Shown: one piece after another, positions 1-8,883 of the stretch
How positions within the stretch are numbered: position 1 is the first letter of the stretch
How the letters are laid out: each line of letters begins with the position of its first letter
NCBI GenBank assembly: GCA_030746555.1
Contig: JASLMK010000013.1
Location: forward strand, 1-64,000
Direction of reading: 5' to 3'
From: Planctomycetota bacterium
GTDB lineage: Bacteria; Planctomycetota; UBA1135; GCA-002686595
Length of the DNA stretch: 64,000 bases
The notes under the pieces: generated by a model
Database searches by the model: none
What the model was told of the DNA's origin: nothing
The model's input: only the letters and a program-made list of their open reading frames with translations
Position numbers and translations under genes: made by a program

Positions 1-1326
1 CTCGAGCGTCTTGCCCTCCAGGGTCGGGTTCAGCTCGCCCATCACCACGCGGTAGAACAGCCAGACGAGGTAGATCGTCCCCAGGACCACGCCCCAGATC
101 GCCAGGGCGCCCAGGAGACCGTCGGTCTCGAAGGCCCCGGAGATGATCAGCACCTCGCCCACGAAGGAGTTCAGCCCCGGCATGCCGGTCGTCGCCAGGC
201 AGAACAGGGCGAGCAGGGTGCAGTAGATCGGGGCCTTGCGCACGACGCCGCCGTAGTCGGCGATCTCGCGCGTGTGGGTGCGCTCGTAGATCATCCCCAC
301 GCACAGGAACAGCGCCCCCGACAGGATGCCGTGGTTGATCATCTGCAGGATCCCGCCCTCGACGCCCTTGGCCGTGAACGTGAAGATCCCCAGGGTGACG
401 AAGCCCATGTGGCTCACGCTCGAGTAGGCGATCAGGCGCTTGATGTCGGTCTGCACCAGGGTCACGTAGGCGCCGTAGACGATCGCGACCACCGAGAGGA
501 CCAGCATCGGGCCCGTGAACAGCTCGGCGCCCTCGGGCAGCACCGGTAGGGAGAGGCGCAGGAGGCCGTAGCCGCCCATCTTGAGCAGGATCCCCGCCAG
601 GATGACGCTGCCTGCCGTGGGCGCTTCGGTGTGCGCATTGGGCAGCCATGTGTGGACCGGGAACATGGGGACCTTCACGGCGAAGGCCGCCAGGAACGCG
701 GCGAAGAGCCAGGCCTGCTGGCTCGTGCTGAGCTGGTCGTGCCCCGCCGCCAGCACCCGGAAGTCGAGGGTCCCGAAGACGTCGAGGAGCGCGACCATGC
801 CGACCAGCATCAGCACGCTGCCGGCCAGGGTGAACAGGAGGAACTTGACCGAGGCGAAGACGCGCCCCGGTCCGCCCCAGACCCCGATCAAGAGGAACAG
901 GGGGACGACGATCAGCTCCCAGAACACGAAGAACAGGAACAGGTTCGAAGCGGCGAAGAGCCCGATCATCGCCGTCTCGGCCACCAGGAGGGCGGCGTGG
1001 AACTCCCGCACGCGACTCTGGACGGCCTTCCAGGAGACGCTGACGCACAGGATCGACAGCAGGGCGGCCAGCAGGATGAACGGCACGCTGATCCCGTCCA
1101 CTCCCAGGCCGTACTCGATGCCCCAGGCGGGGATCCAGGCGTGGCTCTCGGTGAACTGCGGGGCGGCGGAGGCCTTGTCGAAGTCGGTGATGAGCGGGGC
1201 GGCGCAGAGCGCGGTCGCGACCGTGGCGGCGAGCGCGATCCAGCGCGCCAGCCGCTCGCTCGGCAGGAGCAGGATCGCCAGGGCGCCGGCGCAGGGCAGG
1301 AAGATCAGGGTGCTGAGCACGGGCAT
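1..1326 (-). CDS. nuoM: NADH-quinone oxidoreductase chain M, 3' end cut by window edge
   Basis: This is an antiporter-like, proton-pumping membrane subunit of respiratory complex I. The start is the ATG at 1326-1324, two bases after the stop of the upstream gene. About 442 codons are present and stay open to base 1, so the C-terminus is missing (the family is usually near 500 residues). The translation is almost wholly hydrophobic. It carries the family block KVPMFPVHTWLPNAHTEAP, with the conserved membrane lysine and the WLP-AH segment, followed by IKRLIAYSSVSHMGF. Together these separate chain M from chains L and N. It is the last visible gene of a minus-strand operon, and further respiratory genes probably lie to the left. 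Confidence in the family is high. Confidence 0.93.
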   Translation of the reverse strand, partial: MPVLSTLIFLPCAGALAILLLPSERLARWIALAATVATALCAAPLITDFDKASAAPQFTESHAWIPAWGIEYGLGVDGISVPFILLAALLSILCVSVSWKAVQSRVREFHAALLVAETAMIGLFAASNLFLFFVFWELIVVPLFLLIGVWGGPGRVFASVKFLLFTLAGSVLMLVGMVALLDVFGTLDFRVLAAGHDQLSTSQQAWLFAAFLAAFAVKVPMFPVHTWLPNAHTEAPTAGSVILAGILLKMGGYGLLRLSLPVLPEGAELFTGPMLVLSVVAIVYGAYVTLVQTDIKRLIAYSSVSHMGFVTLGIFTFTAKGVEGGILQMINHGILSGALFLCVGMIYERTHTREIADYGGVVRKAPIYCTLLALFCLATTGMPGLNSFVGEVLIISGAFETDGLLGALAIWGVVLGTIYLVWLFYRVVMGELNPTLEGKTLE

Positions 1327-1328
1327 CG

Positions 1329-3089
1329 TCACAGCACCCCCAGGGCGAGGAAGACGAGCACCAACACGCCGGCCGCCATCAACAGCGCCTGGTCCTGGGA
1401 GTGGCCGCTCGAGGTGGTCCGCAGGCCGCGCCCGATCGCGAGCGCCGTGCGCCCGATCCCCAGCATCACCGCGTCCACGAGGCCGCTGTCGAGCCCGCGC
1501 ATGAACTTGGCGACGCCCAGGACGGGCTTCGCCAGAAGGTGCTCGTAGAGGCCGCCGACGACACCCTCGATCCAGACCAGCGGGCCCCGGACCACGCGCA
1601 TCAACAGGGCGGTTCCCTTGCGGTAGAACCAGTCGGTGTCGAGGCTGATCTTCGGCTCGGGGTCGAGGTGGGAGAGCAGGAGGAAGAAGCCCAGGGCGGT
1701 GAAGCCGAGCATCCCCGCCGACGCGGTCACGTGCGCCAGCGTGTAGGGGTGGTAGGGCGCGTCGAACGGCAGGCGCGCGTAGAGGACGCCCGGCAGGACG
1801 CCGATCGCCACGCACAGGAACGCGGCGATCCCCATGGCCGCCAGCATGTTCCGGGGCGGCTCGGCGGGGCGCACGCCGCAGTCCTTGCCGAAGAACATGT
1901 ACCAGGGCAGCTTCAGTCCCGTGTGCAGAAAGGTCCCCGCCGACGCCAGGGTCAGCATCAGGAAGATCGCCATGCGGTGGTCCTCACCCGCGGCGGAGAC
2001 CACCATCGACTTGCTGACGAACCCGCTGAACAGCGGAAAGGCGGAGATCGCGCACGCGCCGATCATGTACAGGCCCAGCGTCTTGGGCATCGTCCGGTAG
2101 AGTCCGCCCATCTCGGTCAACAGCTTCCGGCCGCTCATCTGCACGACCGCCCCCGTTCCCATGAACAAGAGCGCCTTGTAGAGGATGTGGGCGAAGGCGT
2201 GGGCCGTGGCGCCGTTGAGGGCCAGCTTCGTCCCGATCCCCACGCCGCACACCATGTAGCCGACCTGGCTGATGATGTGGTAGGCGAGCAGGCGCCGCGC
2301 GTCGTTCTCCAGGACCGCGTACACCACGCCGTAGAGCGCCATCGCCGCGCCCAGCCAGATCAACAGCTCGGTGCCGGGGAAGCCTCGGATCAGGACGTAG
2401 ACCGCCGACTTGGTCGTGAATGCGGTCATGAAGACCGAGCCCGTCACACTCGCCTGGGGGTAGGCGTCGGGCAGCCAGGCGCCGAAGGGCGGCACGGCGG
2501 CGTTGATCAGGAACGCCACCAGGATCAGGCCCCAGGCCCAGGAGCCCGAGAGCTCGCCGAGGTCTTCGAAGGCCAGGGAGCCGGTCTCGTTCCAGTACAG
2601 CAGGATGCCCGCCAGGAGCACGAGGCCGCCGACCACGTGCACCAGGAGGTAGCGCGCGCCGGCGGCGATGGCCTCCTTCTCGCGCTTGAGGAACACCAGC
2701 GCCGCCGAAGAGACGGCCATCAGCTCCCAGAACACGTAGAGGGACAGGAAGTCTCCGGCGAAGGTGACGCCGAGGGCGCCGCCCGCGTAGACGAGGGCGC
2801 TCGTGTGCTGCGCGTCGTCCTCGACGTGCAGGGCGAAGATCATCCCGATCAGCGCCATCAGCGAGAAGACGATCGAGAAGATCGAGCTCAAACCGTCCAC
2901 GCGCCCGAAGACGATCTCCTGGCCGAGGAAGCTCGCCTGGCCGTAGGTTCCCTCCGATGCCAACAGGCACAGGACGAAGGCCGCGGCGGGGACGGCCAAC
3001 ATCACGAGCTTCTTGAGCGGCCCGCCCACGAACGGGATCAGCCACGCTCCCAGGATCAGGACCAGTCCGGGGTGGATCCACTCAGGCAT
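1329..3089 (-). CDS. Proton-conducting membrane transporter, MrpD/NuoL-like (586 aa)
   Basis: This is an integral membrane protein of the complex I / Mrp antiporter superfamily (Proton_antipo_M domain) with about 14-16 predicted helices. The core is visible as FWELMAVSSAALVFLKREKE (membrane glutamate and lysine), then WLPDAYPQAS and DARRLLAYHIISQVGYM. The WLPDAYPQASVTGSVFM stretch differs from ordinary NuoL (WLPDAMAGPTPVSALIHA) and is closer to MrpD-like paralogues. The ATG at 3089 overlaps the end of the small upstream gene by 8 bases, and nuoM starts 2 bases downstream, so translation is probably coupled. It likely takes the NuoL position in the membrane arm. An Mrp-type cation/proton antiporter role is the alternative. 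Confidence 0.82.
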   Translation of the reverse strand: MPEWIHPGLVLILGAWLIPFVGGPLKKLVMLAVPAAAFVLCLLASEGTYGQASFLGQEIVFGRVDGLSSIFSIVFSLMALIGMIFALHVEDDAQHTSALVYAGGALGVTFAGDFLSLYVFWELMAVSSAALVFLKREKEAIAAGARYLLVHVVGGLVLLAGILLYWNETGSLAFEDLGELSGSWAWGLILVAFLINAAVPPFGAWLPDAYPQASVTGSVFMTAFTTKSAVYVLIRGFPGTELLIWLGAAMALYGVVYAVLENDARRLLAYHIISQVGYMVCGVGIGTKLALNGATAHAFAHILYKALLFMGTGAVVQMSGRKLLTEMGGLYRTMPKTLGLYMIGACAISAFPLFSGFVSKSMVVSAAGEDHRMAIFLMLTLASAGTFLHTGLKLPWYMFFGKDCGVRPAEPPRNMLAAMGIAAFLCVAIGVLPGVLYARLPFDAPYHPYTLAHVTASAGMLGFTALGFFLLLSHLDPEPKISLDTDWFYRKGTALLMRVVRGPLVWIEGVVGGLYEHLLAKPVLGVAKFMRGLDSGLVDAVMLGIGRTALAIGRGLRTTSSGHSQDQALLMAAGVLVLVFLALGVL

Positions 3090-3357
3090 CGTCGCCCTCC
3101 CCGTCCTCGTAGTAGTCGTCGCGCCGCATCAGCCACACCTTGCCGATGAGCTTGGAGATGACGATGATCGCCACGCAGGAGATCAGCCCGTAGGCCGAGC
3201 CCCAGGCGGGCCAGCCCTCGAAGGCGAAGTGATGGTGGTGCTCGCCGGGCAGGAGCGCCGCACCGGCCTCCACGGCGGCGATCACGACCAACAGGCCGAT
3301 TCCGGCGCGCTTGAGGCGCGCCAGGCGCGCGGGGTCATCCAGGATGCGCTCGAGCAT
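3082..3357 (-). CDS. Small two-helix membrane protein between MrpD-like genes (91 aa)
   Basis: This 91-residue protein starts at the ATG at 3357, two bases after the preceding stop. A GTG at 3363 in the same frame would add two residues and create a GTGA overlap. It has two predicted membrane helices, about residues 18-37 and 56-76. A histidine run (HHHH near residues 40-43) lies between them, and an acidic, tyrosine-containing tail (RRDDYYEDGEGDD) follows. I do not recognise a named family. Its place between two MrpD-like subunits, with overlaps or 2-base gaps on both sides, suggests an accessory subunit of the same complex. The histidine cluster could bind a metal or sense pH, but that is only inference. 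Confidence 0.7.
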   Translation of the reverse strand: MLERILDDPARLARLKRAGIGLLVVIAAVEAGAALLPGEHHHHFAFEGWPAWGSAYGLISCVAIIVISKLIGKVWLMRRDDYYEDGEGDDA

Positions 3358-3359
3358 GC

Positions 3360-4826
3360 TCACGGCATCACCTTCCCCGCCAGGTCGACGACCGGATCTG
3401 GCCAGATGCCCAGGACCAGGCTCGCCACGGCGCAGCAGACCAGGGGCACGACCATCCAGCCCACCTCGCGCACCTCCTCGCCGCCCTCGGGCTCGCTCTC
3501 GAAGAAGGCCTTGTAGACGATCGGGCCGAGGTAGGCGGCGCTCAACAGGGAGCTGGTGAGCAGCACGGCCAAGACGGCGTAGTTCTCTGCTCCGACCGAC
3601 CCGATGGCGATGTTCCACTTGGTCACGAAGCCGCAGGTCGGAGGGATCCCGATGATGCTGAGCGAGGCCAGGGCGAAGGCGCCCATGGTCCAGGGCATGC
3701 GCCGCCCCAGGCCGGAGAGCTGGCTGATCTCGGTCTTGTGGGTCGAGGCGTAGATCGACCCGGCGCACAAGAAGAGCGTGATCTTGCTCACCGCGTGGTT
3801 GGTGATGTGGGCCACCCCGCCCAGGACGCCGCTGGCGTTCAAGAGCGCCGCTCCCAGGACGATGTAGGAGAGCTGGCTGACCGTCGAGTAGGCCAGCCGC
3901 GCCTTGAGGTTGTCCTGGGCCAGGGCCAACAGGGAGGCGACCAGGATCGTCACCATGGCGGCCACCATCGCGATCTGGTCACCGCCGACCTCGCGCATCG
4001 TGCCCGCGCCGAAGACGAACAGGAACACGCGCAGGGTCGAGAACACGCCGGTCTTCACCACCGCCACCGCGTGCAGCAGGGCGCTGACGGGCGTGGGCGC
4101 GACCATCGCCGCCGGCAGCCAGCCGTGCAGGGGCATCAACGCGTTCTTGGCGAAGCCGAACAGGAACAGGACGAAGATCAGGGTCAGGACCTTGGGATCG
4201 AGGTCGACTCCCGAACTCGCGAAGACCCCGCCGGTCTGGAAGTCGAGGGTGCCCGCGAGGTTCCAGGTCAGGATCAGGGCCCCGAGCACGCCGAGCTTGG
4301 CTGCGCCGAGGAGGTACACGACGTACTTGCGCGCACCCGCCCGTGCCTCGGCGGTCTCCTTGTGCCCGACCAGGGGGTAGGTCACGAAGGTCAGGCCCTC
4401 GTAGAAGAGGAACAAGGTGAACAGGTTGGCCGAGAAGGCGACCCCCATCGTGGCCGCGATCGCCAGGGCGAAGCAGGCGAAGTAGCGCGTCTGAGCGTGC
4501 TCGGCCAGGGTGCGCATGTAGCCGATCGAGTAGAGCGACGCCACGATCCACAGCACCGCCGCGCCGCCGGCGAAGAGCAGGCCGAAGGCGTCCACCCGGA
4601 AGGCGAGCTCCAGCCCCGGGAGGATCGGGAAGAGCGTGCACTCGGGCCCGTTCCCGGCTCTCACCGGGCCGATCATGCCGGCCACGACGGCGCACAGGGC
4701 CACGCCGGCCGCGACGGACCAGAACTCCCGCAGATTGGGCCTCTTCGCGCCGGTGAGGGCGATCAGGGCCGCTGCGAGGGTCGGCACGCAAAAGCCGATG
4801 AGCGGCGCGTAGTCGGGGTTCACCAT
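3360..4826 (-). CDS. Proton-conducting membrane transporter, MrpD/NuoN-like (488 aa)
   Basis: This is a second member of the Proton_antipo_M superfamily, with about 14 helices over its whole length. Family marks are FLFYEGLTFVTYPLVGHKET (membrane glutamate), WLPAAMVAPTPVSALLHAVA and NLKARLAYSTVSQLSYI, followed by HAVSKITLFLCAG. The pattern fits MrpD-like paralogues better than the canonical NuoN of enterobacteria. The ATG at 4826 overlaps the end of nuoK by 7 bases, and the stop lies 2 bases before the small gene, so it is part of the same transcript. It probably forms one of the proton or cation channels of the membrane arm. Confidence 0.82.
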   Translation of the reverse strand: MVNPDYAPLIGFCVPTLAAALIALTGAKRPNLREFWSVAAGVALCAVVAGMIGPVRAGNGPECTLFPILPGLELAFRVDAFGLLFAGGAAVLWIVASLYSIGYMRTLAEHAQTRYFACFALAIAATMGVAFSANLFTLFLFYEGLTFVTYPLVGHKETAEARAGARKYVVYLLGAAKLGVLGALILTWNLAGTLDFQTGGVFASSGVDLDPKVLTLIFVLFLFGFAKNALMPLHGWLPAAMVAPTPVSALLHAVAVVKTGVFSTLRVFLFVFGAGTMREVGGDQIAMVAAMVTILVASLLALAQDNLKARLAYSTVSQLSYIVLGAALLNASGVLGGVAHITNHAVSKITLFLCAGSIYASTHKTEISQLSGLGRRMPWTMGAFALASLSIIGIPPTCGFVTKWNIAIGSVGAENYAVLAVLLTSSLLSAAYLGPIVYKAFFESEPEGGEEVREVGWMVVPLVCCAVASLVLGIWPDPVVDLAGKVMP

Positions 4827-5125
4827 CGCAAATCCGTCAGGTCGGCCACGCCGGCCCCAGGCTTGTTGCGGTGCAGCGCGATCACCAGCCCCAGGCCGAC
4901 GGCGGCCTCGGCCGCGGCCACGGCGATGACGAACAGGGCCAACAGCTGTCCGCGCAGGTCACCCAACTGCCAGCTGAAGCCCGCCAGGCTGAGGTTCACC
5001 GCGTTCAGCATGACCTCGATCGAGATCAGCATCAGGATCAGGTTGCGTCGGGCCAGAAAGCCGAAGGCACCGATCCCGAACAGGACGGCGCTCAAGCCCA
5101 GGATCGTCTCCATCGAGACGTTCAT
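4820..5125 (-). CDS. nuoK: NADH-quinone oxidoreductase subunit K
   Basis: This 101-residue protein has three membrane helices and is the NuoK/MrpC-type subunit of complex I. The typical core is present: the LISIEVMLNAVNLSL segment carries the conserved membrane glutamate of helix 2, and AAAEAAVGLGLVIAL carries the second conserved glutamate of helix 3. The ATG at 5125 overlaps the TGA of nuoJ (ATGA), which decides the start. A longer open frame upstream runs through nuoJ in another frame and is not used. Length and order (J then K) match standard nuo operons. Confidence 0.92.
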   Translation of the reverse strand: MNVSMETILGLSAVLFGIGAFGFLARRNLILMLISIEVMLNAVNLSLAGFSWQLGDLRGQLLALFVIAVAAAEAAVGLGLVIALHRNKPGAGVADLTDLRW

Positions 5126-5637
5126 CCGCTCCTCTTGCGGGCGAGGACGACGGCGCCGACGATGGCGGCCAACAGCACCACCGAGGCCAGCTCGAACGGG
5201 AGGGCGAAGGGGCCCAAGAGGGCGCGTCCGATGTCCGCCACGCCGCCCAGGGGCGTGCCGCCGGCGGTTTGGCCGACGGCCGGCGAGCCGAGCTCGCCCA
5301 GGCGCGCCGCCCACGCCAGGCCGACGGCCGAGACCCCGGCGATGGCGGCGAGGGGCCAGTGGCGGCCGAACCGCGGGCGGGCTGCTTCTCCCGGCAGGTC
5401 GAGCAGCATCACGACGAACAGGTAGAAGATCAGGATCGCGCCGGCGTAGACGATGACCTGGACCGCCGCCAGGAACTCCGCGCCCACCAGGAGGAAGATG
5501 CCCGCGACGTGCAGGAACAGGGCCAGGACCCACAGCATGCTGTGGACCGGACTGCGGCGCGTGACCGCGAGTAGGGCGCTCGCCACGCTGACGACCGCCA
5601 TGTAATAGAAAGCCGCCTGTGCGGGGGAAGAGTCCAT
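5122..5637 (-). CDS. nuoJ: NADH-quinone oxidoreductase subunit J
   Basis: This 171-residue protein has five predicted helices and is a NuoJ-type membrane subunit. Conserved features are the HSMLWVLALFLHVAGIFLL helix and LAAVQVIVYAGAILIFYLFV, the pi-bulge helix region typical of NuoJ. It is the first gene of the operon: the next gene upstream lies 238 bases away and encodes an unrelated secreted protein. The hydrophilic arm (NuoB to NuoG, NuoI) and NuoH are therefore not adjacent on this side. The start at 5637 is the only ATG that gives a complete first helix. Confidence 0.92.
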   Translation of the reverse strand: MDSSPAQAAFYYMAVVSVASALLAVTRRSPVHSMLWVLALFLHVAGIFLLVGAEFLAAVQVIVYAGAILIFYLFVVMLLDLPGEAARPRFGRHWPLAAIAGVSAVGLAWAARLGELGSPAVGQTAGGTPLGGVADIGRALLGPFALPFELASVVLLAAIVGAVVLARKRSG

Positions 5638-5875
5638 GGATTTTGGCCGGAGATTGTGCGCTCCGCAGGCGGATTGGTCCAGTCCGATCAGCAGGGGGAG
5701 GACCCCTTTTTCACACCGCTCCGCCGGCCCGTGACGGTGCTCTCATCCCAGGCCCCGCCTGCTCTCCGCCCGCGGATCGGCCGTCCCTACGAACAAGCCC
5801 GCAGGCGGCGTCGCCGACCGCGGGCCCTGGGAGGGACCGGCCCGCCCCGAGGGGGCGGACCGGCCTGGGAATCGG
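5638..5875. other. Intergenic region upstream of nuoJ
   Basis: This is 238 bases between two minus-strand genes. It should hold the 3' end of the beta-helix transcript and the promoter of the nuoJ operon. I see the hairpin listed at 5837-5863 but no convincing -35/-10 pair and no open frame worth calling. Confidence 0.5.
5837..5863 (-). terminator. GC-rich hairpin after the beta-helix gene
   Basis: Two 12-base arms (5837-5848 and 5852-5863) pair with one C/A mismatch around a 3-base loop. The hairpin begins 13 bases after the stop of the minus-strand beta-helix gene. There is no U-tract, so it may stabilise the 3' end or need a factor rather than act as a classic intrinsic terminator. Confidence 0.35.
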
Positions 5876-8527
5876 TCAGCCGCGCCGGGCGATGCCGCCC
5901 ACGGAGACCTCGACGGTCGCGACGTTGGAGGTCCCGCCGTGCACGTCGTCCACGGTGTAGTTGAAGGTGTCGGTCGTGCCCATCGTCGAGGCGTCCGGCG
6001 TGTAGGTCGCCGTCCCGTCGCCGTTGAGGGTCACGGTGCCCTTCTTGCCGTCGTTGGTGATGACGACCGAGGCGGGGTCGAGGGCGTCCCCGTCCGCGTC
6101 CCAGTCATTGGCCAACAGGTCGATCACGACCGCAGCACCCGCGTCCGTCGTCGCCGAGTCGTACACGGCGGTCGGGATGGTGTTGTTCTGGCCGCCGATG
6201 CGGACCTCGCAGCTCGCCGCGTTCGAAGCGGCACCGCAGGAGTCGCTCACCGTGTAGGTGAACGTGTCGGTCGTGTCCACGTTCCCTGCGTCGGGGACGT
6301 AGGTCACGGTGCCGTCGCCGTTGTTGGTCAGGGTGCCCTTGCTGGGTTCCTGGACGATCTGCACCGACGTGGGCTCCATGTTGCCGTCGATGTCGTGGTC
6401 ATTGGCGACCAGGTCGATCGTGACGGCGGTCTCGGGATCCGTCTCGGCCGAGTCGGAGAGAGCGGTGGGGATGGAGTTGTTGGTGCAGTCGCCAGGCGGT
6501 TCGACCGTGAAGCTCGCGCATCCCGTCTGTCCACCGGGATTGGTGACGCAGAACAGGTACTCACCTTCAGGCGGGAGCCCCTTCGTGACGGGAATGACGA
6601 TCGACATCCAGTCCTCGGAGGTGAACTCGCGGAGCGGGACTTCGACATCCCCCCACGGCCCGGAGATCTCTAGCAAGCCGTCCAGGGACCCGGCAAAGGG
6701 CACGAAGGCCGTACCTGGACCATTGGCCGTGATCACGATCTCAGCGCTGCCCCCACTCGTCAGGCCGATCATCGCCGTGAACTCCAGCGTGTCCGCCAGC
6801 GGCATGGAGAGGTCCGCGACCACCAAGCTCGTATCGTCGATCCCGTGGTACACACGGTCCTCGATCACCCCGGCGTCTTGCGTTCCCCACCAGTTGCCGA
6901 CCACGTCGACCGTGACGTCGGCAGAGGAGGACGTGACTGACATCCTCAACAGAACCTGGTCGGGATCCACTCCGTTGGCGCGGATCGTGTTGTAGCCGTA
7001 GGCGTCGTGGGAACCGAAGTCGAGGTCGAGCGACGGTGTCGAACCCGAGGCCCCGTACCAGGAGACGTAGATGTGGGAGGCCGAGGTGGCGTCGTTCTCG
7101 AATACGTTCCCGCGCATGACCTGGTTGTAGCTCATGCTCGCGCTCGCGACGTCGTAGTTGAGGCTCGCCGCGTTGTCTCCGAAGTCCTGGAAGTGGTTGC
7201 GGTTGATCGTCACGTTCACGTTGCTCGAGGCGGCTTCCCCAACATGGTAGAAAGAGAACCAGAGCCCCGAGGCGCTGGTGCTGCCGTCCTGCAGGTCATT
7301 CCCATCGATGGTCACGTCGTACTGGACGATCCCGCGGGTCTCGCTGGCCTCCAGGCCGATCGTCATGCAGTAGGAAGTCGCCACGATCTCGTTGTCGAGA
7401 ATCTGCAGGTCGAGGGTGACGTCACCCGTGGCCGCGGAAGAGCTATGGGAGTTGTTGCACCAGTAGTAGAGTCCCGCTTCCTGGGCCCCGATCTGGTTGT
7501 TCTGGATCACTACTTCGATCTGGTTGCTCTGGTTCGTGTCCCAGTATGACGAGATGTAGATCCCCCCCGAGCCCGCGGTGATCACGTTGTCCTGGATGAC
7601 CAGCTCGCGGTTGAAGACCGCACTCTCGCTGGCGTAGTTGGAGGACAACTGGACTCCAACCGAGGCGACGTCCATGACGTTGCTCGCCATGAACATGAGC
7701 GCGTTGACTGTGGCCGATGAGCAGAAATCGCTGGCATGGACCCCTGTCTCGCCGTGGAACTCGTTGCGCTCGATCCTGACGTCGTAGTTCAAGACGCCCG
7801 AGGAGGCGGCACTGCCCCAGAAGTACACGCCATCCTCGCCGTCACTGCTGAAGACGTTATCCAAGACTTCGAGGTAGCAAGTGACCGAGTTCCCGCTGGT
7901 TGCGTAGAACGAAGCCTCCACAGCCTCGGTGTAGGCTCAGACCGTGTTCCCTGAGACCAGCGCCTCGACGTTGTCAGGCGTGTCGTCGATGTCGAGGGCT
8001 CCCATGCCTTCGATGATGTTGTTGAGAACCCGCACCGTCGCCGCCCCGTTCTCGAGGTCGAGCAGGTGATCGGTACCGGGGGGGATGGCCTCGGCGGGGG
8101 CGCGGACTTCGAAGCCCGAGATCTCGACCAGGCCGTTCACGTAATCATGAGCCTCGAAGACGTCATTGTTGAGGGGGCCTTCGATCACCGTGTTCAATTC
8201 GCCCGCGCTCAGGATCGAGATGCCCTGATCGTCGTACTCGTCGATCTGCAGGGGGAACTCCTCGCCGACATCGGCCTCGTAGTTGCCGCCGTGCACGATG
8301 ATCGTGGGGGCGCCGCCACCGGAGGTGTCGAAGGCGTGGGTGATGGTGCGCCAGGGATTGGCCTCGGAGCCGTCCCCGGTAGTGTCGTCTCCGTGTCCGG
8401 CCACGTGGTAGGTGCCGCCGACGCCGCCCAGGGAGACGGCCAGGGCGCCCGGAGAGCCCAGGGCGAGCAACAGAGCCGGGACGAGCGCCAGGCGGTTGAG
8501 GATGGGGGTGATCGTTCGGTCGGGCAT
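5876..8527 (-). pseudogene. Secreted right-handed beta-helix protein interrupted by an in-frame TGA
   Basis: One continuous frame runs from the ATG at 8527 to the stop at 5876 and is broken only by a TGA at 7939-7937. The first part (about 196 codons) has a signal peptide ending in a GALA-type site. A DUF1565-like block follows (TYHVAGHGDDTTGDGSEANP, then PTIIVHGGNY). After the TGA come 680 further codons of N-x-I/V beta-helix rungs, then two tandem cadherin/VCBS-like repeats, each with NDxDxDG and a FTYTV-type strand. Both parts clearly belong to one surface or secreted protein. The residue at the TGA is in a variable rung position, and no well-placed SECIS hairpin follows. A nonsense mutation or base-call error is more likely than recoding. 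An upstream GTG/ATG extension to 8659 is possible but lacks the signal-peptide start. Confidence 0.75.
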
Positions 8528-8883
8528 GAGGGTCGAAGCTCCTGCTCTCAGGGAAGGTGTGGAAGGGAATCCGTCGCCGCAGAGCGGTGCCGTGGGAGTC
8601 GGACCGTAATAAGGAACTTCCAAAAAGGGTGCGTGAAAACGGGGCAAAGCAAGCGCCACACTTCCCGGCGATATTCAGGTCGGGACATCGGTAGAGTGCC
8701 CCGACCGATGTTGGGTCCGTTGGGATCCCCCGGGGCAGAGAGGGGGCGTTTGCGAGAGGAACCCGTTCCGTACCAAGGTGTTGAGGCCCTCCGACGGCTG
8801 CACTCGGGACGACTCCTGAACCGGTTGCGAAGTCGGCGAGGCCCCTCACCCTCCACTCGTCCAGACTCCCGGCCGCCCTGCCC
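8528..8883. other. Divergent intergenic region (356 bases)
   Basis: This separates the minus-strand beta-helix gene from the plus-strand arylsulfotransferase-like gene and should contain both promoters. Around 8600-8640 it is locally AT-richer (GTAATAAGG and AAAAAGGG on the plus strand), which stands out in this GC-rich DNA. I could not assign a firm promoter and see no small gene. Confidence 0.5.

Noticed and set aside
274-3149. Plus-strand frames over the nuo operon
   Set aside because: They lie opposite well-recognised membrane subunits and show only low-complexity Arg/Gly/Gln sequence.
7937-7939. Selenocysteine at the beta-helix TGA
   Set aside because: The hairpin is poorly placed and mismatched, there is no redox motif, and the position is variable in a structural repeat.
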